Assembly (NCBI RefSeq): GCF_947495965.1
Contig: NZ_CANMBB010000001.1
Coordinates: 771,728 to 835,727 of the forward strand
Length of the DNA: 64,000 nucleotides
DNA from: an uncultured Maribacter sp.
Lineage (GTDB): Bacteria; Bacteroidota; Bacteroidia; Flavobacteriales; Flavobacteriaceae
Reading direction: 5' to 3'
Shown here: one piece after another, positions 25,457-35,829 of the stretch
Position numbering within the stretch: position 1 is the stretch's first letter
Layout: every line of letters begins with the position of its first letter
Translations under genes and position numbers: made by a program
Notes under the pieces: model-generated
Seen by the model: the letters and a program-made list of their open reading frames with translations, nothing else
Database searches by the model: none
What the model was told of the DNA's origin: nothing

Positions 25457-26797
25457 ATGCAAACTAAATTAGTAGTATTATTAACCATAGTCCTATGCAA
25501 TATAGGACTAGCACAAGAGAAAACGTATAGCTTTACGTTAGACGAAGCTGTATCTTTTGCTCTAGAAAACAACTACAGCGCCATAAATGCGAGTAGAGAT
25601 ATTATTGCTGCGCAAAAACAAAAATGGGAAACCATTGCTAGCGGTTTACCCCAAATTAACGGTTCTATAAGTTATCAAAACCAACTAAAACAGCCTGTAT
25701 CCTTAATTCCTGGAGAATTTGCTGGTGGTGCTCCTGGCACTTTTGTTCCTATTGTTTTTGGACAAGCACAAACAGCAACTGCAACAGCTACCCTATCACA
25801 ACAAATTTTTGATGGTTCCTACATTGTTGGTGTACAGGCTTCCAAAGTGTTTTTAAATTATAGTGCAAACAATAAAGAAAAAACACAGTTAGAAATTCGT
25901 AAAGCTGTTACTGAGGCATATGGTAATGTTTTATTAGCACAAGAAAGTGTTTCTATTTTAGAAAAAAATAAAGAAACCCTAGCAAAAACATTATTTGAAA
26001 CTACTAAAATATTTGAAAATGGTTTAGGAGACGAAGAAAGTGTAGAGCAGTTACAAATTACTTTATCTTCTATAGATAACCAATTAAAAAATGCCATACG
26101 TCTTAAAGGTATTACATTACAAATGTTAAATTTAGTAATGGGCATAACTATAGATGCACCAACTCAGTTAGAGGACAACCTAGATAATCTTACAGAAAAA
26201 CAAATACAATTAAGTTTATTAGAAAGTAATTTAAACATAGAAAATAATATAGACTATAAACTTGCTACTAATTTAAGTCAGCAACGTTTTTACGAGCACA
26301 AGCTTGCAAAAAGTAGAGCTTTGCCTAGTTTAAATGCTTTTGTAAATTATGGAAGTTCTGCTTTTGCAGATGAATTTAATTTTTTTAATAGTGAGCAAAA
26401 ATGGTATAATTCCTCTATACTTGGTATAGACCTTAATATTCCAATTTTTAGTTCTTTAAAAAGAAGTGCAAGTACACAACGTGCTAAAATAGAATTAGAA
26501 AAAGCCAAAACGCAATTACAAGAAGCAGAACAACAAATACGCTTACAACTAGAAAATGCAAAGAGTAATTATATACTTGCTATAGAAAATTACCAAACTA
26601 CAAAAGACAACTTAAGTTTAGCAGAAAGAATAGAGAAAAAAAATCAAATCAAATATTTTGAAGGGTTGGCTACTAGTTTTGAGCTTAGACAAGCACAAAC
26701 ACAACTCTATAGTACGCAACAGGAATATTTACAATCTATGATAGAAGTTATTAATAAAAAAACCGAATTAGAAATTATTCTTAATACACAATCATAA
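25457..26797 (+). CDS. TolC family outer-membrane efflux protein
   Basis: The 446-residue protein has a signal peptide (cleavage near GLAQ, residue 19) and two OEP repeats with long coiled-coil helices (for example EKAKTQLQEAEQQIRLQLENAKSNY region near 350-375), as in trimeric outer-membrane channels. It supplies the outer-membrane exit duct for the adaptor and pump encoded next. It abuts tetR with no gap and precedes the adaptor by 29 bp. Confidence 0.92.
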   Translation: MQTKLVVLLTIVLCNIGLAQEKTYSFTLDEAVSFALENNYSAINASRDIIAAQKQKWETIASGLPQINGSISYQNQLKQPVSLIPGEFAGGAPGTFVPIVFGQAQTATATATLSQQIFDGSYIVGVQASKVFLNYSANNKEKTQLEIRKAVTEAYGNVLLAQESVSILEKNKETLAKTLFETTKIFENGLGDEESVEQLQITLSSIDNQLKNAIRLKGITLQMLNLVMGITIDAPTQLEDNLDNLTEKQIQLSLLESNLNIENNIDYKLATNLSQQRFYEHKLAKSRALPSLNAFVNYGSSAFADEFNFFNSEQKWYNSSILGIDLNIPIFSSLKRSASTQRAKIELEKAKTQLQEAEQQIRLQLENAKSNYILAIENYQTTKDNLSLAERIEKKNQIKYFEGLATSFELRQAQTQLYSTQQEYLQSMIEVINKKTELEIILNTQS

Positions 26798-26826
26798 TCA
26801 AAAAACAACAATAAAAAACAATCAAA

Positions 26827-27996
26827 ATGAAAAAAATAATTTACCTAATAGCCATTACAATAGTCTTGTATTCTTGTGGCGGCCAACAAGACCAATCTAT
26901 AGAGAATATTATTGCATCAAAAGACATTAATGCAATTAGAACTTTAAAAAGCAGCATTTCAGAAAAGCAAAAGGCGTTAGATATTGATATGAGTAAGTTA
27001 GACTCTGTAATTGCAATATTAGACAACAATGAAAAACTGCCTTTGGTAACTACTATTATTGCAAAAGAAACTCCTTTTAACCACTTTTTAGAATTACAAG
27101 GTAATGTTAAAACAAAACAAAATGTTTTAATTTACCCAGAAACCTCTGGCACATTACAACGTGTATATGTAAAAGAAGGACAAAAAGTAAATAAAGGGCA
27201 ATTACTAGCATCTATAGATGATGGTGGCATGGCTAGTCAATTACAACAATTAAAAACGCAAGCAGAACTTGCAAAAACAACCTTTGATCGCCAAAAAAGA
27301 TTATGGGAACAAAAAATAGGTTCTGAAATACAATATTTACAGGCTAAAACTAATTATGAGTCTTCAGAAAGTGCTGTAAAGCAAGCACAAAGTACGTTAA
27401 GCAAATCTACTATCAGGGCTCCTTTTTCTGGTGTTATAGATGATATTATAAAAGACCAAGGTACTGTTGTATCTCCAGGTCCAGGATCAGAGGTATTTCG
27501 TATTGTAAACTTATCTAATATGTATATAGAGGTAGATGTTCCTGAAAGTCATGTAAATAATATAAAAAAAGGAAAAGAAGCTATTGTATTTTTTCCTGTA
27601 TTAGGGGATACTATTTATACTAAAATTAGACAAACAGGGAACTTTATTAACCCTAATAACCGTTCTTTTAGTGTAGAAATTCCTGTTACAAATAAAACAG
27701 GGAACATTAAACCTAACCTAACTGCAAAAGTTAATCTTAACGATTATTCTAAAGAAAATGCCATTTTAATACCACAAAGTATAATTTCTGAAAACGCAGA
27801 AGGAAACCAATATGTATACGTAGCAACACCAAACGAAGACAATAAAGCAAAAGCTGTAAAACGTATTATAAACACTGGCAAAACTCAAGAAGGTTTAGTA
27901 GAAATTATTAGCGGAATTGCCAAAGGAGAACAATTAATTAAAGAAGGTGCAAGAAACGTTAATGATGGGCAAAATGTACAAATCTTAAACAACTAA
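26827..27996 (+). CDS. RND efflux periplasmic adaptor (membrane fusion) lipoprotein
   Basis: The 389-residue protein has a lipoprotein signal (LYSCGG, Cys18), an early coiled coil (residues about 30-65), a barrel-sandwich hybrid half (VKEGQKVNKGQLLASID), an alpha-hairpin (QLKTQAELAKTTFDRQKRLWEQ), the second lipoyl half (STIRAPFSGVIDDI) and beta-barrel and membrane-proximal domains. It bridges the inner-membrane pump and the TolC-type channel. It precedes the pump gene by 4 bp. Confidence 0.93.
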   Translation: MKKIIYLIAITIVLYSCGGQQDQSIENIIASKDINAIRTLKSSISEKQKALDIDMSKLDSVIAILDNNEKLPLVTTIIAKETPFNHFLELQGNVKTKQNVLIYPETSGTLQRVYVKEGQKVNKGQLLASIDDGGMASQLQQLKTQAELAKTTFDRQKRLWEQKIGSEIQYLQAKTNYESSESAVKQAQSTLSKSTIRAPFSGVIDDIIKDQGTVVSPGPGSEVFRIVNLSNMYIEVDVPESHVNNIKKGKEAIVFFPVLGDTIYTKIRQTGNFINPNNRSFSVEIPVTNKTGNIKPNLTAKVNLNDYSKENAILIPQSIISENAEGNQYVYVATPNEDNKAKAVKRIINTGKTQEGLVEIISGIAKGEQLIKEGARNVNDGQNVQILNN

Positions 27997-28000
27997 GATT

Positions 28001-31000
28001 ATGAGCAAACAGAAAAAAAATATAAATAAAGAGTTTGGCTTATCCTCTTGGTCTATAAATAACCCTTCGGTAATTTATGTGATGATTGGCCTATTTTTAT
28101 GGATTGGTCTTAAAGCATATTTTGCTATGCCTAGAGAAGATTTTCCAGAAATAGTAGAAACTAAAATATACATTAGTACACCCTACCCTGGCAATACAGC
28201 AGAAGACGTAGAGCGTTTAATTACAGACCCTTTAGAAGATAGGATTAATAATGTTAGTAATGTTGTAAAAGTAACCTCAACATCACAAGAAGATTACTCT
28301 ATTATTACGGTTGAATTTGATGAAGAATTAACTGTAGAGCAAGCAAAACAAAAAATTAAAGATGAAGTAGATGGCGAAAAAGCTAGTGAAGATTGGCCTA
28401 CATTTAATAACGCTAAAGTAGAGCCTAATATTTTTGATTTAAACCTTTCGGAATCTTTCCCTATAATGAACGTTAATTTTACTGGTGATTATCCCGTAGA
28501 AAAATTAAAAGAATTTGCCGAATATTTAGAGGATGAGATTGAAGACTTAGAGGAAATTAAAGAAGTAGATATTCTTGGAGCGCAAAAGAAAGAGGTAGAA
28601 ATAGCGGTTGATGTTTATAAAATGATGGCTGCCAAAATTAGTTTTCAAGATGTTTTAACTGCTATTAGCGGAGGCAACATGACCATGTCTGCGGGTAACA
28701 TTAAAACAGGAGAACAACGTAGAACCATTAGAATAATGGGCGAAGTTATAGACCCACAAGAACTAAATAACTTTGTTGTAAAATCTGAAAATGGTGCTAC
28801 ATACCTAAAAGATATTGCAAAAGTTTCTTTTCATGAAAAAGAAAAAACCACATTTGCTCGTGAGTTTGGAGAGAGTGTAGTTATGCTAGATATCAAAAAA
28901 CGGTCTGGTAAAAACATGATTGAAGCAACTACTAAGATTAGAGAAATTGTAAAAGAATCTCAAGAAAATTACTACCCTAAAGATTTAAATATTTCTATTG
29001 CAAATGATTCTTCTGGAAGAACTCTAAACCAAGTAGATGACCTTGTAAATAATATAATATTTGGTATTATACTAGTAGTAACAGTATTAATGTTTTTCTT
29101 AGGATTCCGTAATGCCTTATTTGTTGGGTTTGCAATTCCTATGTCTATGTTTATGTCTTTCATGATATTATCCCTTTTAGGCTACACATTAAACACTATG
29201 ATTCTTTTTGGAATGATTATGGGTCTAGGTATGCTTGTAGATAACGGAATTGTAGTTGTAGAAAACGTATATAGACTAATGGACGAAGGAATGTCTAGGA
29301 CTGAAGCTGCAAAAAAAGGTATTGGGGAAATTGCATTTCCTATTATTATTTCTACCCTAACAACCGTTGCTGCCTTTGTTCCCTTAGGACTTTGGCCTGG
29401 AATTATGGGGCAATTTATGAAGTACTTTCCAATTACATTATCTGTAGTTTTAGGGTCTTCTTTATTTGTAGCTATTTTTATGAATTCCATGCTTGTTTCT
29501 CAATTTATGGAACTAGGAGAAAAAGTACTTAAAGTAAAACAGCTAATAAAAATTAGTGCAATTTTAGGTGGCTTTGGTCTTTTCATACTAGTTTTTGGAG
29601 GTGCTATGCGAGGTCTGGGGACTGTCATGATAGTTACAGCAATTATGTTTTGGGTTTATAAATATGCGCTAAAAAAATGGGCAATTAGCTTCCAAAAAAA
29701 TACCATGGTAAAGTTTGAAAACTGGTATGAAAGAAGAATACAACATGCCTTAAGAGGTAAAAATGTGTACTGGTATTTTGGTTTTACTTTCTTTACTTTA
29801 ATTGCGGTATTTATGCTTTTTGGAATGTCTATAGGTTCTGGAAGAACCAAAATAGAATTTTTTCCAGATAATACCCCTAATGAGATTTATGCCTACATAG
29901 AATACCCTCAAGGAACTTCTATAGAAAAAACAAATACCATTACTAAAGCCATAGAAAAAAGAGTCTATGATATTATTAATAGTGAGCCATATATAAACGG
30001 AGACACTAATTACTTAGTAGAATCTGCAGTCTCTAAAGTAGGGGAAGGTGCTGGTAACCCACAGACAGATGGTGGTTCTTCTGCAGAAATGCCACATAGA
30101 GGTAAAGTTACTATTTCTATGAAAGAGTATAAATATAGAGGAGGTAGAGATACGGAAGAGCTTCGAGGAAAAATACAAGATGCTTTAACAGGCATTTATC
30201 CTGGAGTTACAATATCTGTAGAAAAAGATGCTGCTGGTCCTCCAGCTGGATACCCAATAAATATTGAAATTGAAGGGAAAGATTATAAAGAACTTATAAA
30301 TGCGGCTGAAGATGTAAGAAATTTTATAAATACTAAAAATATAGCAGGTATTGAAGAATTAAAAATTGATGTTAACAAGAGTAAGCCATCTATGGAAGTA
30401 TCTGTAGACAGAGAAAAAGCTGGAGAACTAGGCGTAAGTGTTGGACAAGTAGGACAACAGTTAAGACGTTCTTTATTTGGTGAAAAAGCCGGTGTATATA
30501 AAATTAATGGAGAAGATTACGACATTAATGTTCGCTTTAACGAAGATATACGTTACAATAAAAGCGCTCTTTTTAATCAAAATATTATTTTCAGAGACCC
30601 TTCTAACGGGCAAATTAAAGAAGTACCTGTTTCTGCAGTAGCAAAACAAAGAAACACTTCTGGATTTAGTGCTATTAAACATAAAAACAAAAAACGAATA
30701 GTAACTATATATTCTGGATTAAAACCAGGATTTACAGATGCTACGGTTATTGTTGCTCAAATACAGAAAGAAATGGAGAGTTATAAAAAACTCCCCGAAG
30801 ACGTTAAGATTGATTTTACAGGACAAATAGAAGAGCAAAACAAACAAATGGCGTTTTTAGTAGGTGCTTTCTTTTCTGGTCTAGGGTTAATCATGTTAAT
30901 TCTAATCTTTCAATTTGGCGGCATTTCTAAACCACTAATAATTATGATTGCTATTTTCTTAAGTTTTATTGGTGTGTTTGGAGGTTTAATGCTAACAGGT

Positions 31001-31492
31001 TGGTCCTTCGTTATAATGATGACAATGATGGGTATTATATCTTTAGCAGGTATTGTTGTAAATAATGGTGTAGTACTTTTAGATTATACCCAAATTCTTA
31101 TTGATAGAAAAAAGGTTGAATTAGATATAGATGAAAAAGAGTTACTATCTATGGAACAGGTAACAACAATACTTACCAAAGGTGGTAAAGCAAGGTTACG
31201 CCCTGTAATCTTAACTGCAATTACTACAGTACTTGGTTTAATTCCGCTTGCTATTGGCTTAAACATAGATTTCTTTTCATTATTCTCAGAATTTAATCCT
31301 AAAATATATATGGGAGGAGATAATGTAATTTTCTGGGGACCATTAGCATGGACCGTTATTTTTGGTTTAATTGTGGCAACATTCTTAACTCTAATTATTG
31401 TTCCGGTATTATTTAATATAGTATACCGTATTAAAATTGCAATAAAAAGAAAACCAAAAACAGATATAGAAGAGATAGGCCTAACAACCTAA
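28001..31492 (+). CDS. RND family efflux transporter permease
   Basis: The 1163-residue inner-membrane pump has 12 predicted helices with two large periplasmic loops after TM1 and TM7. The proton-relay position in TM4 reads LVDNGIVVVEN with D414 and N415, where AcrB has two Asp residues; the second is Asn here, as in many Bacteroidota homologues. It is longer than AcrB, largely through the loop between the halves and the C-terminal hydrophilic tail. It probably exports small toxic compounds or lipids; substrates cannot be inferred. A strong terminator follows. Confidence 0.93.
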   Translation: MSKQKKNINKEFGLSSWSINNPSVIYVMIGLFLWIGLKAYFAMPREDFPEIVETKIYISTPYPGNTAEDVERLITDPLEDRINNVSNVVKVTSTSQEDYSIITVEFDEELTVEQAKQKIKDEVDGEKASEDWPTFNNAKVEPNIFDLNLSESFPIMNVNFTGDYPVEKLKEFAEYLEDEIEDLEEIKEVDILGAQKKEVEIAVDVYKMMAAKISFQDVLTAISGGNMTMSAGNIKTGEQRRTIRIMGEVIDPQELNNFVVKSENGATYLKDIAKVSFHEKEKTTFAREFGESVVMLDIKKRSGKNMIEATTKIREIVKESQENYYPKDLNISIANDSSGRTLNQVDDLVNNIIFGIILVVTVLMFFLGFRNALFVGFAIPMSMFMSFMILSLLGYTLNTMILFGMIMGLGMLVDNGIVVVENVYRLMDEGMSRTEAAKKGIGEIAFPIIISTLTTVAAFVPLGLWPGIMGQFMKYFPITLSVVLGSSLFVAIFMNSMLVSQFMELGEKVLKVKQLIKISAILGGFGLFILVFGGAMRGLGTVMIVTAIMFWVYKYALKKWAISFQKNTMVKFENWYERRIQHALRGKNVYWYFGFTFFTLIAVFMLFGMSIGSGRTKIEFFPDNTPNEIYAYIEYPQGTSIEKTNTITKAIEKRVYDIINSEPYINGDTNYLVESAVSKVGEGAGNPQTDGGSSAEMPHRGKVTISMKEYKYRGGRDTEELRGKIQDALTGIYPGVTISVEKDAAGPPAGYPINIEIEGKDYKELINAAEDVRNFINTKNIAGIEELKIDVNKSKPSMEVSVDREKAGELGVSVGQVGQQLRRSLFGEKAGVYKINGEDYDINVRFNEDIRYNKSALFNQNIIFRDPSNGQIKEVPVSAVAKQRNTSGFSAIKHKNKKRIVTIYSGLKPGFTDATVIVAQIQKEMESYKKLPEDVKIDFTGQIEEQNKQMAFLVGAFFSGLGLIMLILIFQFGGISKPLIIMIAIFLSFIGVFGGLMLTGWSFVIMMTMMGIISLAGIVVNNGVVLLDYTQILIDRKKVELDIDEKELLSMEQVTTILTKGGKARLRPVILTAITTVLGLIPLAIGLNIDFFSLFSEFNPKIYMGGDNVIFWGPLAWTVIFGLIVATFLTLIIVPVLFNIVYRIKIAIKRKPKTDIEEIGLTT

Positions 31493-31509
31493 AGAATTTA
31501 ACATTACAT

Positions 31510-31546
31510 AAAAAGCCCTTACAAGAATTTCTTGTAAGGGCTTTTT
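31510..31546 (+). terminator. Rho-independent terminator after the efflux operon
   Basis: A perfect 16-bp stem (31510-31525 with 31531-31546) with a 5-nt loop, ending in a T-run, lies 18 bp after the pump's stop codon. Its symmetry would also stop transcription from the opposite strand. Confidence 0.92.
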
Positions 31547-31619
31547 CTTAAACACTAATAAAAAAGAGCTTACTTACGAGGGAAAGTAAACTCTTTATTT
31601 TTAAGTTATATAAGAAGCT

Positions 31620-31970
31620 CTATTTATTTAATACTACAGCTTCTGCGTTATTCCACTGAATAACATTTGCAATTTGGTTATTAGAATAATCTACTTCACT
31701 AAGACCTTCACCTTTCCAAAAAAACCATTTTCCAGTTTTCACACCATTTTCATATTGCCCCATAGCAATTTTTTTTCCGTTTTCATTGTACATTTTCCAT
31801 TCCCCATGTAACTTTTTATCTACGAAATAACCAGTTTGAGAAATTTCTCCATTATTGTGGTAAAATGTTGCTTTTACTATTTCTCCCTCTATTTCATAAG
31901 AAGGGGTTTTATCTTGTGCGTACATACCAACAGTTGCTATAAGTGCTAAAAAGAAGATTACTTTTTTCAT
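31620..31970 (-). CDS. Exported YwqK/MORN-repeat protein
   Basis: The 116-residue protein has a signal peptide (cleavage near MYAQ, residue 19) and about three MORN_2-type repeats of the form xGxxxxxGxxxxGKxxGxWxxY (HNNGEISQTGYF, KLHGEWKMYNENGKK, VKTGKWFFWKGEG). Such proteins are often labelled YwqK-family antitoxins in databases, but nothing here shows a toxin partner. An envelope role is more likely. It has an excellent promoter upstream. Confidence 0.8.
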   Translation of the reverse strand: MKKVIFFLALIATVGMYAQDKTPSYEIEGEIVKATFYHNNGEISQTGYFVDKKLHGEWKMYNENGKKIAMGQYENGVKTGKWFFWKGEGLSEVDYSNNQIANVIQWNNAEAVVLNK

Positions 31971-32012
31971 ATTTTATATATTTTAATAAACATTATACTA
32001 ACATTAACGTTA

Positions 32013-32042
32013 CAAATATATAAATATTTTACACAAAATCAA
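32013..32042 (-). promoter_or_regulatory. Consensus Bacteroidota promoter for the YwqK-like gene
   Basis: On the minus strand TTG (32040-32042), a 19-bp spacer and TATATTTG (32013-32020) match TTG-N19-TAnnTTTG exactly, giving a leader of about 36 nt. Confidence 0.75.
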
Positions 32043-32093
32043 CAAATACGTAACATTTAGTTTACATTAAATTAACATTGAACACATAAACAA

Positions 32094-32121
32094 TTGAAAA
32101 CAAATAACTTAACTATTTTTG
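32094..32121 (+). promoter_or_regulatory. Promoter candidate for aspS
   Basis: TTG (32094-32096), a 17-bp spacer and TATTTTTG (32114-32121) fit the Bacteroidota consensus, about 100 bp before the aspS ATG. A second -7 match, TAAATTTG (32195-32202), lies nearer the start without a -33 TTG. Confidence 0.6.
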
Positions 32122-32221
32122 TCACGGTAACATTTCTCGACATAATTAAATAAAAATCCGTTGTAATAAAACCAACAAAACTCCCGATACTTCTTAAATT
32201 TGCCTTCAAAAGTAAAATATC

Positions 32222-33976
32222 ATGTATAGGAGTCATACTTGTGGTGAATTAAGAGAAGAACATATAGATAATATTGTTACCCTATCTGGTTGGGTACATA
32301 AAACTAGAGATAAAGGTTTTGTTGTTTGGATAGATTTACGTGACCGTTTTGGAATAACCCAACTTATTTTTGATGAAGAAAGAACTTCTAAAGAACTTCT
32401 AGAGCAAGCTCGTAGTCTTGGAAGAGAGTTTGTAATTCAAATAAAGGGTACTGTATTAGAAAGAGCTTCTAAAAACGCAAATATCCCAACAGGAAATATA
32501 GAAGTATTGGTACAAGAACTAACTATTCTTAATGAATCTAAAACACCACCTTTTACTATTGAGGATGACACTGATGGTGGGGAAGATATTCGAATGAAAT
32601 ATCGTTACTTAGATATTAGAAGAAATACAGTAAAGAACAACCTTATATTTAGGAGTAAGGTCTCTATGGAAGTACGCAAGTATCTTTCCGATGGTGGTTT
32701 TATAGAAGTAGAAACTCCGTATTTAATTAAATCTACTCCAGAAGGAGCTAGAGATTTTGTGGTTCCTAGTCGTATGAATGAGGGGCAATTTTATGCGCTA
32801 CCGCAATCGCCACAAACGTTTAAGCAATTGCTTATGGTTGGTGGCATGGATAAGTACTTTCAAATAGTAAAATGCTTTAGAGATGAAGATTTGCGTGCAG
32901 ATCGCCAGCCAGAATTTACACAAATAGATTGTGAAATGGCATTTGTAGAACAAGAAGATATTTTAAATGCTTTTGAAGGTTTAACAAAACACCTTTTAAA
33001 AGAAATAAAAGGTATAGACATTACTTCTTTCCCAAGAGTGACATATGACGACGCTATGGCTAAGTATGGTAATGATAAACCAGATATTCGTTTTGGGATG
33101 GAGTTTGGAGAATTAAACGCTGTTGCACAACACAAAGAATTTAATGTTTTTAATACTGCAGAGCTAGTAGTTGGTATAGCAATACCAGGTGCAGCAACCT
33201 ATACTAGAAAAGAAATAGACAAACTTATAGACTGGATACGCAGACCACAAGTGGGTGCTAAGGGAATGGTTTATGTAAAATGTAATGAAGATGGTAGTTT
33301 TAAATCTTCTGTAGATAAATTCTATGACCAAGAAGATCTAGCAAACTGGGCAAAAGTTACAGGAGCTAAAGCTGGCGATTTAATTTGTGTACTCTCTGGA
33401 GACACCAATGCAACAAGAGCACAGTTAAGTGCCTTACGTATGGAAATGGCAGAACGTTTAGGCCTACGCAAGCCAGAAGAATTTGCTCCATTATGGGTAA
33501 TAGATTTTCCTTTATTAGAATTAGATGAAGAAACAGGAAACTACCATGCCATGCACCACCCATTTACATCACCAAAACCAGGGCAATTAGAATTGTTAGA
33601 TACCAACCCAGGAGCAGTAAAAGCAAATGCATATGATTTGGTACTTAATGGTAATGAAATTGGTGGAGGTTCTATTCGTATTCATGATAAAGAAACACAG
33701 GCAACTATGTTTAAGCATTTAGGATTTACACCAGAAGAGGCAAAAGCACAATTTGGCTTTTTAATGGATGCTTTTCAGTATGGCGCTCCTCCTCATGGCG
33801 GTATTGCTTTTGGCTTAGATAGATTAGTTTCTATTTTAGGCGGACAAGAAACCATAAGAGATTTTATTGCTTTCCCTAAAAACAATAGCGGGCGTGATGT
33901 TATGATAGATGCTCCTGCTCCTATTGATGATGAACAATTAAAAGAACTACGGTTACAACTAAACTTAGAGTCTTAA
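32222..33976 (+). CDS. aspS: Aspartyl-tRNA synthetase
   Basis: The 584-residue enzyme has the bacterial AspRS layout: an OB-fold anticodon-binding domain (about 1-110, with [12 protein letters not shown]), the class II catalytic core with motif 2 ([19 protein letters not shown], about 220-238), a GAD insertion domain (about 300-410) and motif 3 ([16 protein letters not shown], about 530-546). It charges tRNA-Asp with aspartate. It is a single-gene unit with its own promoter and a terminator just downstream. Confidence 0.98.
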   Translation: MYRSHTCGELREEHIDNIVTLSGWVHKTRDKGFVVWIDLRDRFGITQLIFDEERTSKELLEQARSLGREFVIQIKGTVLERASKNANIPTGNIEVLVQELTILNESKTPPFTIEDDTDGGEDIRMKYRYLDIRRNTVKNNLIFRSKVSMEVRKYLSDGGFIEVETPYLIKSTPEGARDFVVPSRMNEGQFYALPQSPQTFKQLLMVGGMDKYFQIVKCFRDEDLRADRQPEFTQIDCEMAFVEQEDILNAFEGLTKHLLKEIKGIDITSFPRVTYDDAMAKYGNDKPDIRFGMEFGELNAVAQHKEFNVFNTAELVVGIAIPGAATYTRKEIDKLIDWIRRPQVGAKGMVYVKCNEDGSFKSSVDKFYDQEDLANWAKVTGAKAGDLICVLSGDTNATRAQLSALRMEMAERLGLRKPEEFAPLWVIDFPLLELDEETGNYHAMHHPFTSPKPGQLELLDTNPGAVKANAYDLVLNGNEIGGGSIRIHDKETQATMFKHLGFTPEEAKAQFGFLMDAFQYGAPPHGGIAFGLDRLVSILGGQETIRDFIAFPKNNSGRDVMIDAPAPIDDEQLKELRLQLNLES

Positions 33977-33982
33977 TAATAT

Positions 33983-34012
33983 AAAATCCTGCTAATTAGC
34001 AGGATTTTTTTT
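33983..34012 (+). terminator. Rho-independent terminator after aspS
   Basis: An 11-bp stem, AAAATCCTGCT (33983-33993) with AGCAGGATTTT (33998-34008), loop AATT, followed by a T-run, lies 6 bp after the aspS stop. Confidence 0.9.
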
Positions 34013-34039
34013 AATACTTTTAAGAAAGGATTTTTACAA

Positions 34040-35824
34040 ATGCCAGCCCAACAAAAAACACTATTCACAAAACTTCTTAAATGGAGATATAAACATATCT
34101 CTGATAAGAATTTTAAACATATATTAAGTATACTAGTAGGTTTACTTGCAGGTTTAGCATCGGTTACACTAAAAAACCTTACCTATTTTATTAGTTCTTC
34201 TCTAGAAACTGGGATAGTTTTTTCAAGCAATCAGTTATACTTTATATTGCCTATTTTAGGTTTAACGTTGGTTTATCTATATGTTAAATACATCCACAAA
34301 GAAAAAATAGAACACGCAGTATCTTCTATTTTGTTTGCGCTTTCTAGGAAAAAAAGTCTCATCAAACTTAAAAAAATATATAGTCCTTTAATAACCGCTC
34401 CACTTACCGTTGGTTTTGGAGGTTCTGTTGGGTTACTGGGGCCAGCAGTAGCATCTGGCGCAGCTATTAGCTCTAATCTTGGCCGTATATTGCATGTAAA
34501 TGCTAAAACTCGTTCTTTATTAATTGCATGTGCCTCTGCAGGGGCAATAGCATCTATATTTCAATCCCCCATTGCTGCTATTATTTTTGCCGTAGAAGTT
34601 TTTAGCTTAGATTTTACGATGCTTTCTGTACTTCCATTACTTTTAGCATCTATCTCTGGAGTATTAACTTCGTATTTCTTTTTGGGTAATGAAGTATTGT
34701 TTAAATTTTCCTTAACCGATAATTTTGAAATTAAAGACACCTTATTCTATATTTTACTGGGCGTAGGTACAGCTATTGCATCTATCTATTTTACAAAAAT
34801 GTACTTTGGCATTCTTAACCTTTTTAAACCTCTTAAAAGTCCAAAATACCGACTCTTAGTTGGTGGGTTAGCCATTGGTATTATGCTCTATTTTATTCCG
34901 CCACTATATGGAGAAGGTTTTGGTTTTATTAATAATCTTTTAGAAGGCAATCATTTAAAAGCAATAGGAACCACTCCTTTTGATGCTTATAAGAATAATA
35001 TATGGGTGGTAATTGCGCTACTCTTTGGGCTTACCATTTTTAAGGCCGTAGCAATGACCACTACGTTTGCCGCTGGTGGTTCTGGTGGTATTTTTATCCC
35101 AACAATGGTAATGGGTAGTGCTTTAGGTAATGTTGTAGCAAAGGTAATTAACCATTTAGGTTTAGGTTTTTCTGTATCGGAGAGTAATTTTACACTAATA
35201 GGAATGGCTGGTTTAATTGCAGGGGTTTTACATGCGCCGCTAACGGCTATTTTCTTAATTGCAGAAATAACTGGTGGTTATGAACTATTTGTTCCATTAA
35301 TGATAACAGCTTCTATATCTTACTTAATAACTAAGAATGCTGTAGACCATTCTATTTATACTAGAGAACTGGCAGAAAGTGGCAACCTATTAACTCATAA
35401 TAAGGACAAAACGGTATTAACTTTAATGGAGTTAGATGATGTTATAGAAGATAACTTTAAGGTTATACATCCTGAAATGACACTTGGAGACATGCTGCTT
35501 AAATCTGTAGCAAAATCTACCAGAAATATTTACCCAGTGGTAGATGATAAAAAAGCGCTAGTTGGTATTGTTTTGCTAGATGATATTCGGGAGTTTATGT
35601 TTGATAGAACTTTGTATAAAACCACAAAAGTAGAAACCTTTATGCACCAAGCTCCAGATTATATTTTTTATGGCGAGGACAGCATGCAAAAAGTAATGCA
35701 AAAATTTCAAAACAGTGGCGCTTGGAATTTACCGGTTATTAAAAAAGGAAAGTATATGGGTTTTGTTTCTAAATCTAAATTATTAACTGCGTATAGACGT
35801 AAACTAATTAATTTTACCGAATAA
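34040..35824 (+). CDS. ClC family chloride channel/transporter with CBS pair, gating Glu absent
   Basis: The 594-residue protein has a ClC membrane core (about 30-440) and two C-terminal CBS domains (about 455-590). The selectivity-filter region reads GFGGSVGLLGPAVASG (125-140); the residue just before GP, equivalent to the external gating glutamate E148 of E. coli ClC, is Leu133 (codon CTG, 34436-34438). The internal Glu203-type position is Val187 after E186. GGSGGIFIPTMVMG (about 351-364) matches the third ClC motif. Loss of the gate implies passive anion conduction or another mode. It starts 28 bp after the aspS terminator and is followed 5 bp later by a DUF3995 gene. Confidence 0.9.
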   Translation: MPAQQKTLFTKLLKWRYKHISDKNFKHILSILVGLLAGLASVTLKNLTYFISSSLETGIVFSSNQLYFILPILGLTLVYLYVKYIHKEKIEHAVSSILFALSRKKSLIKLKKIYSPLITAPLTVGFGGSVGLLGPAVASGAAISSNLGRILHVNAKTRSLLIACASAGAIASIFQSPIAAIIFAVEVFSLDFTMLSVLPLLLASISGVLTSYFFLGNEVLFKFSLTDNFEIKDTLFYILLGVGTAIASIYFTKMYFGILNLFKPLKSPKYRLLVGGLAIGIMLYFIPPLYGEGFGFINNLLEGNHLKAIGTTPFDAYKNNIWVVIALLFGLTIFKAVAMTTTFAAGGSGGIFIPTMVMGSALGNVVAKVINHLGLGFSVSESNFTLIGMAGLIAGVLHAPLTAIFLIAEITGGYELFVPLMITASISYLITKNAVDHSIYTRELAESGNLLTHNKDKTVLTLMELDDVIEDNFKVIHPEMTLGDMLLKSVAKSTRNIYPVVDDKKALVGIVLLDDIREFMFDRTLYKTTKVETFMHQAPDYIFYGEDSMQKVMQKFQNSGAWNLPVIKKGKYMGFVSKSKLLTAYRRKLINFTE

Positions 35825-35829
35825 AAACT

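Noticed and set aside
31620-31970. A YwqK-family antitoxin of a toxin-antitoxin pair.
   Set aside because: The protein has a signal peptide and repeats but no toxin gene next to it; the label comes from database naming.
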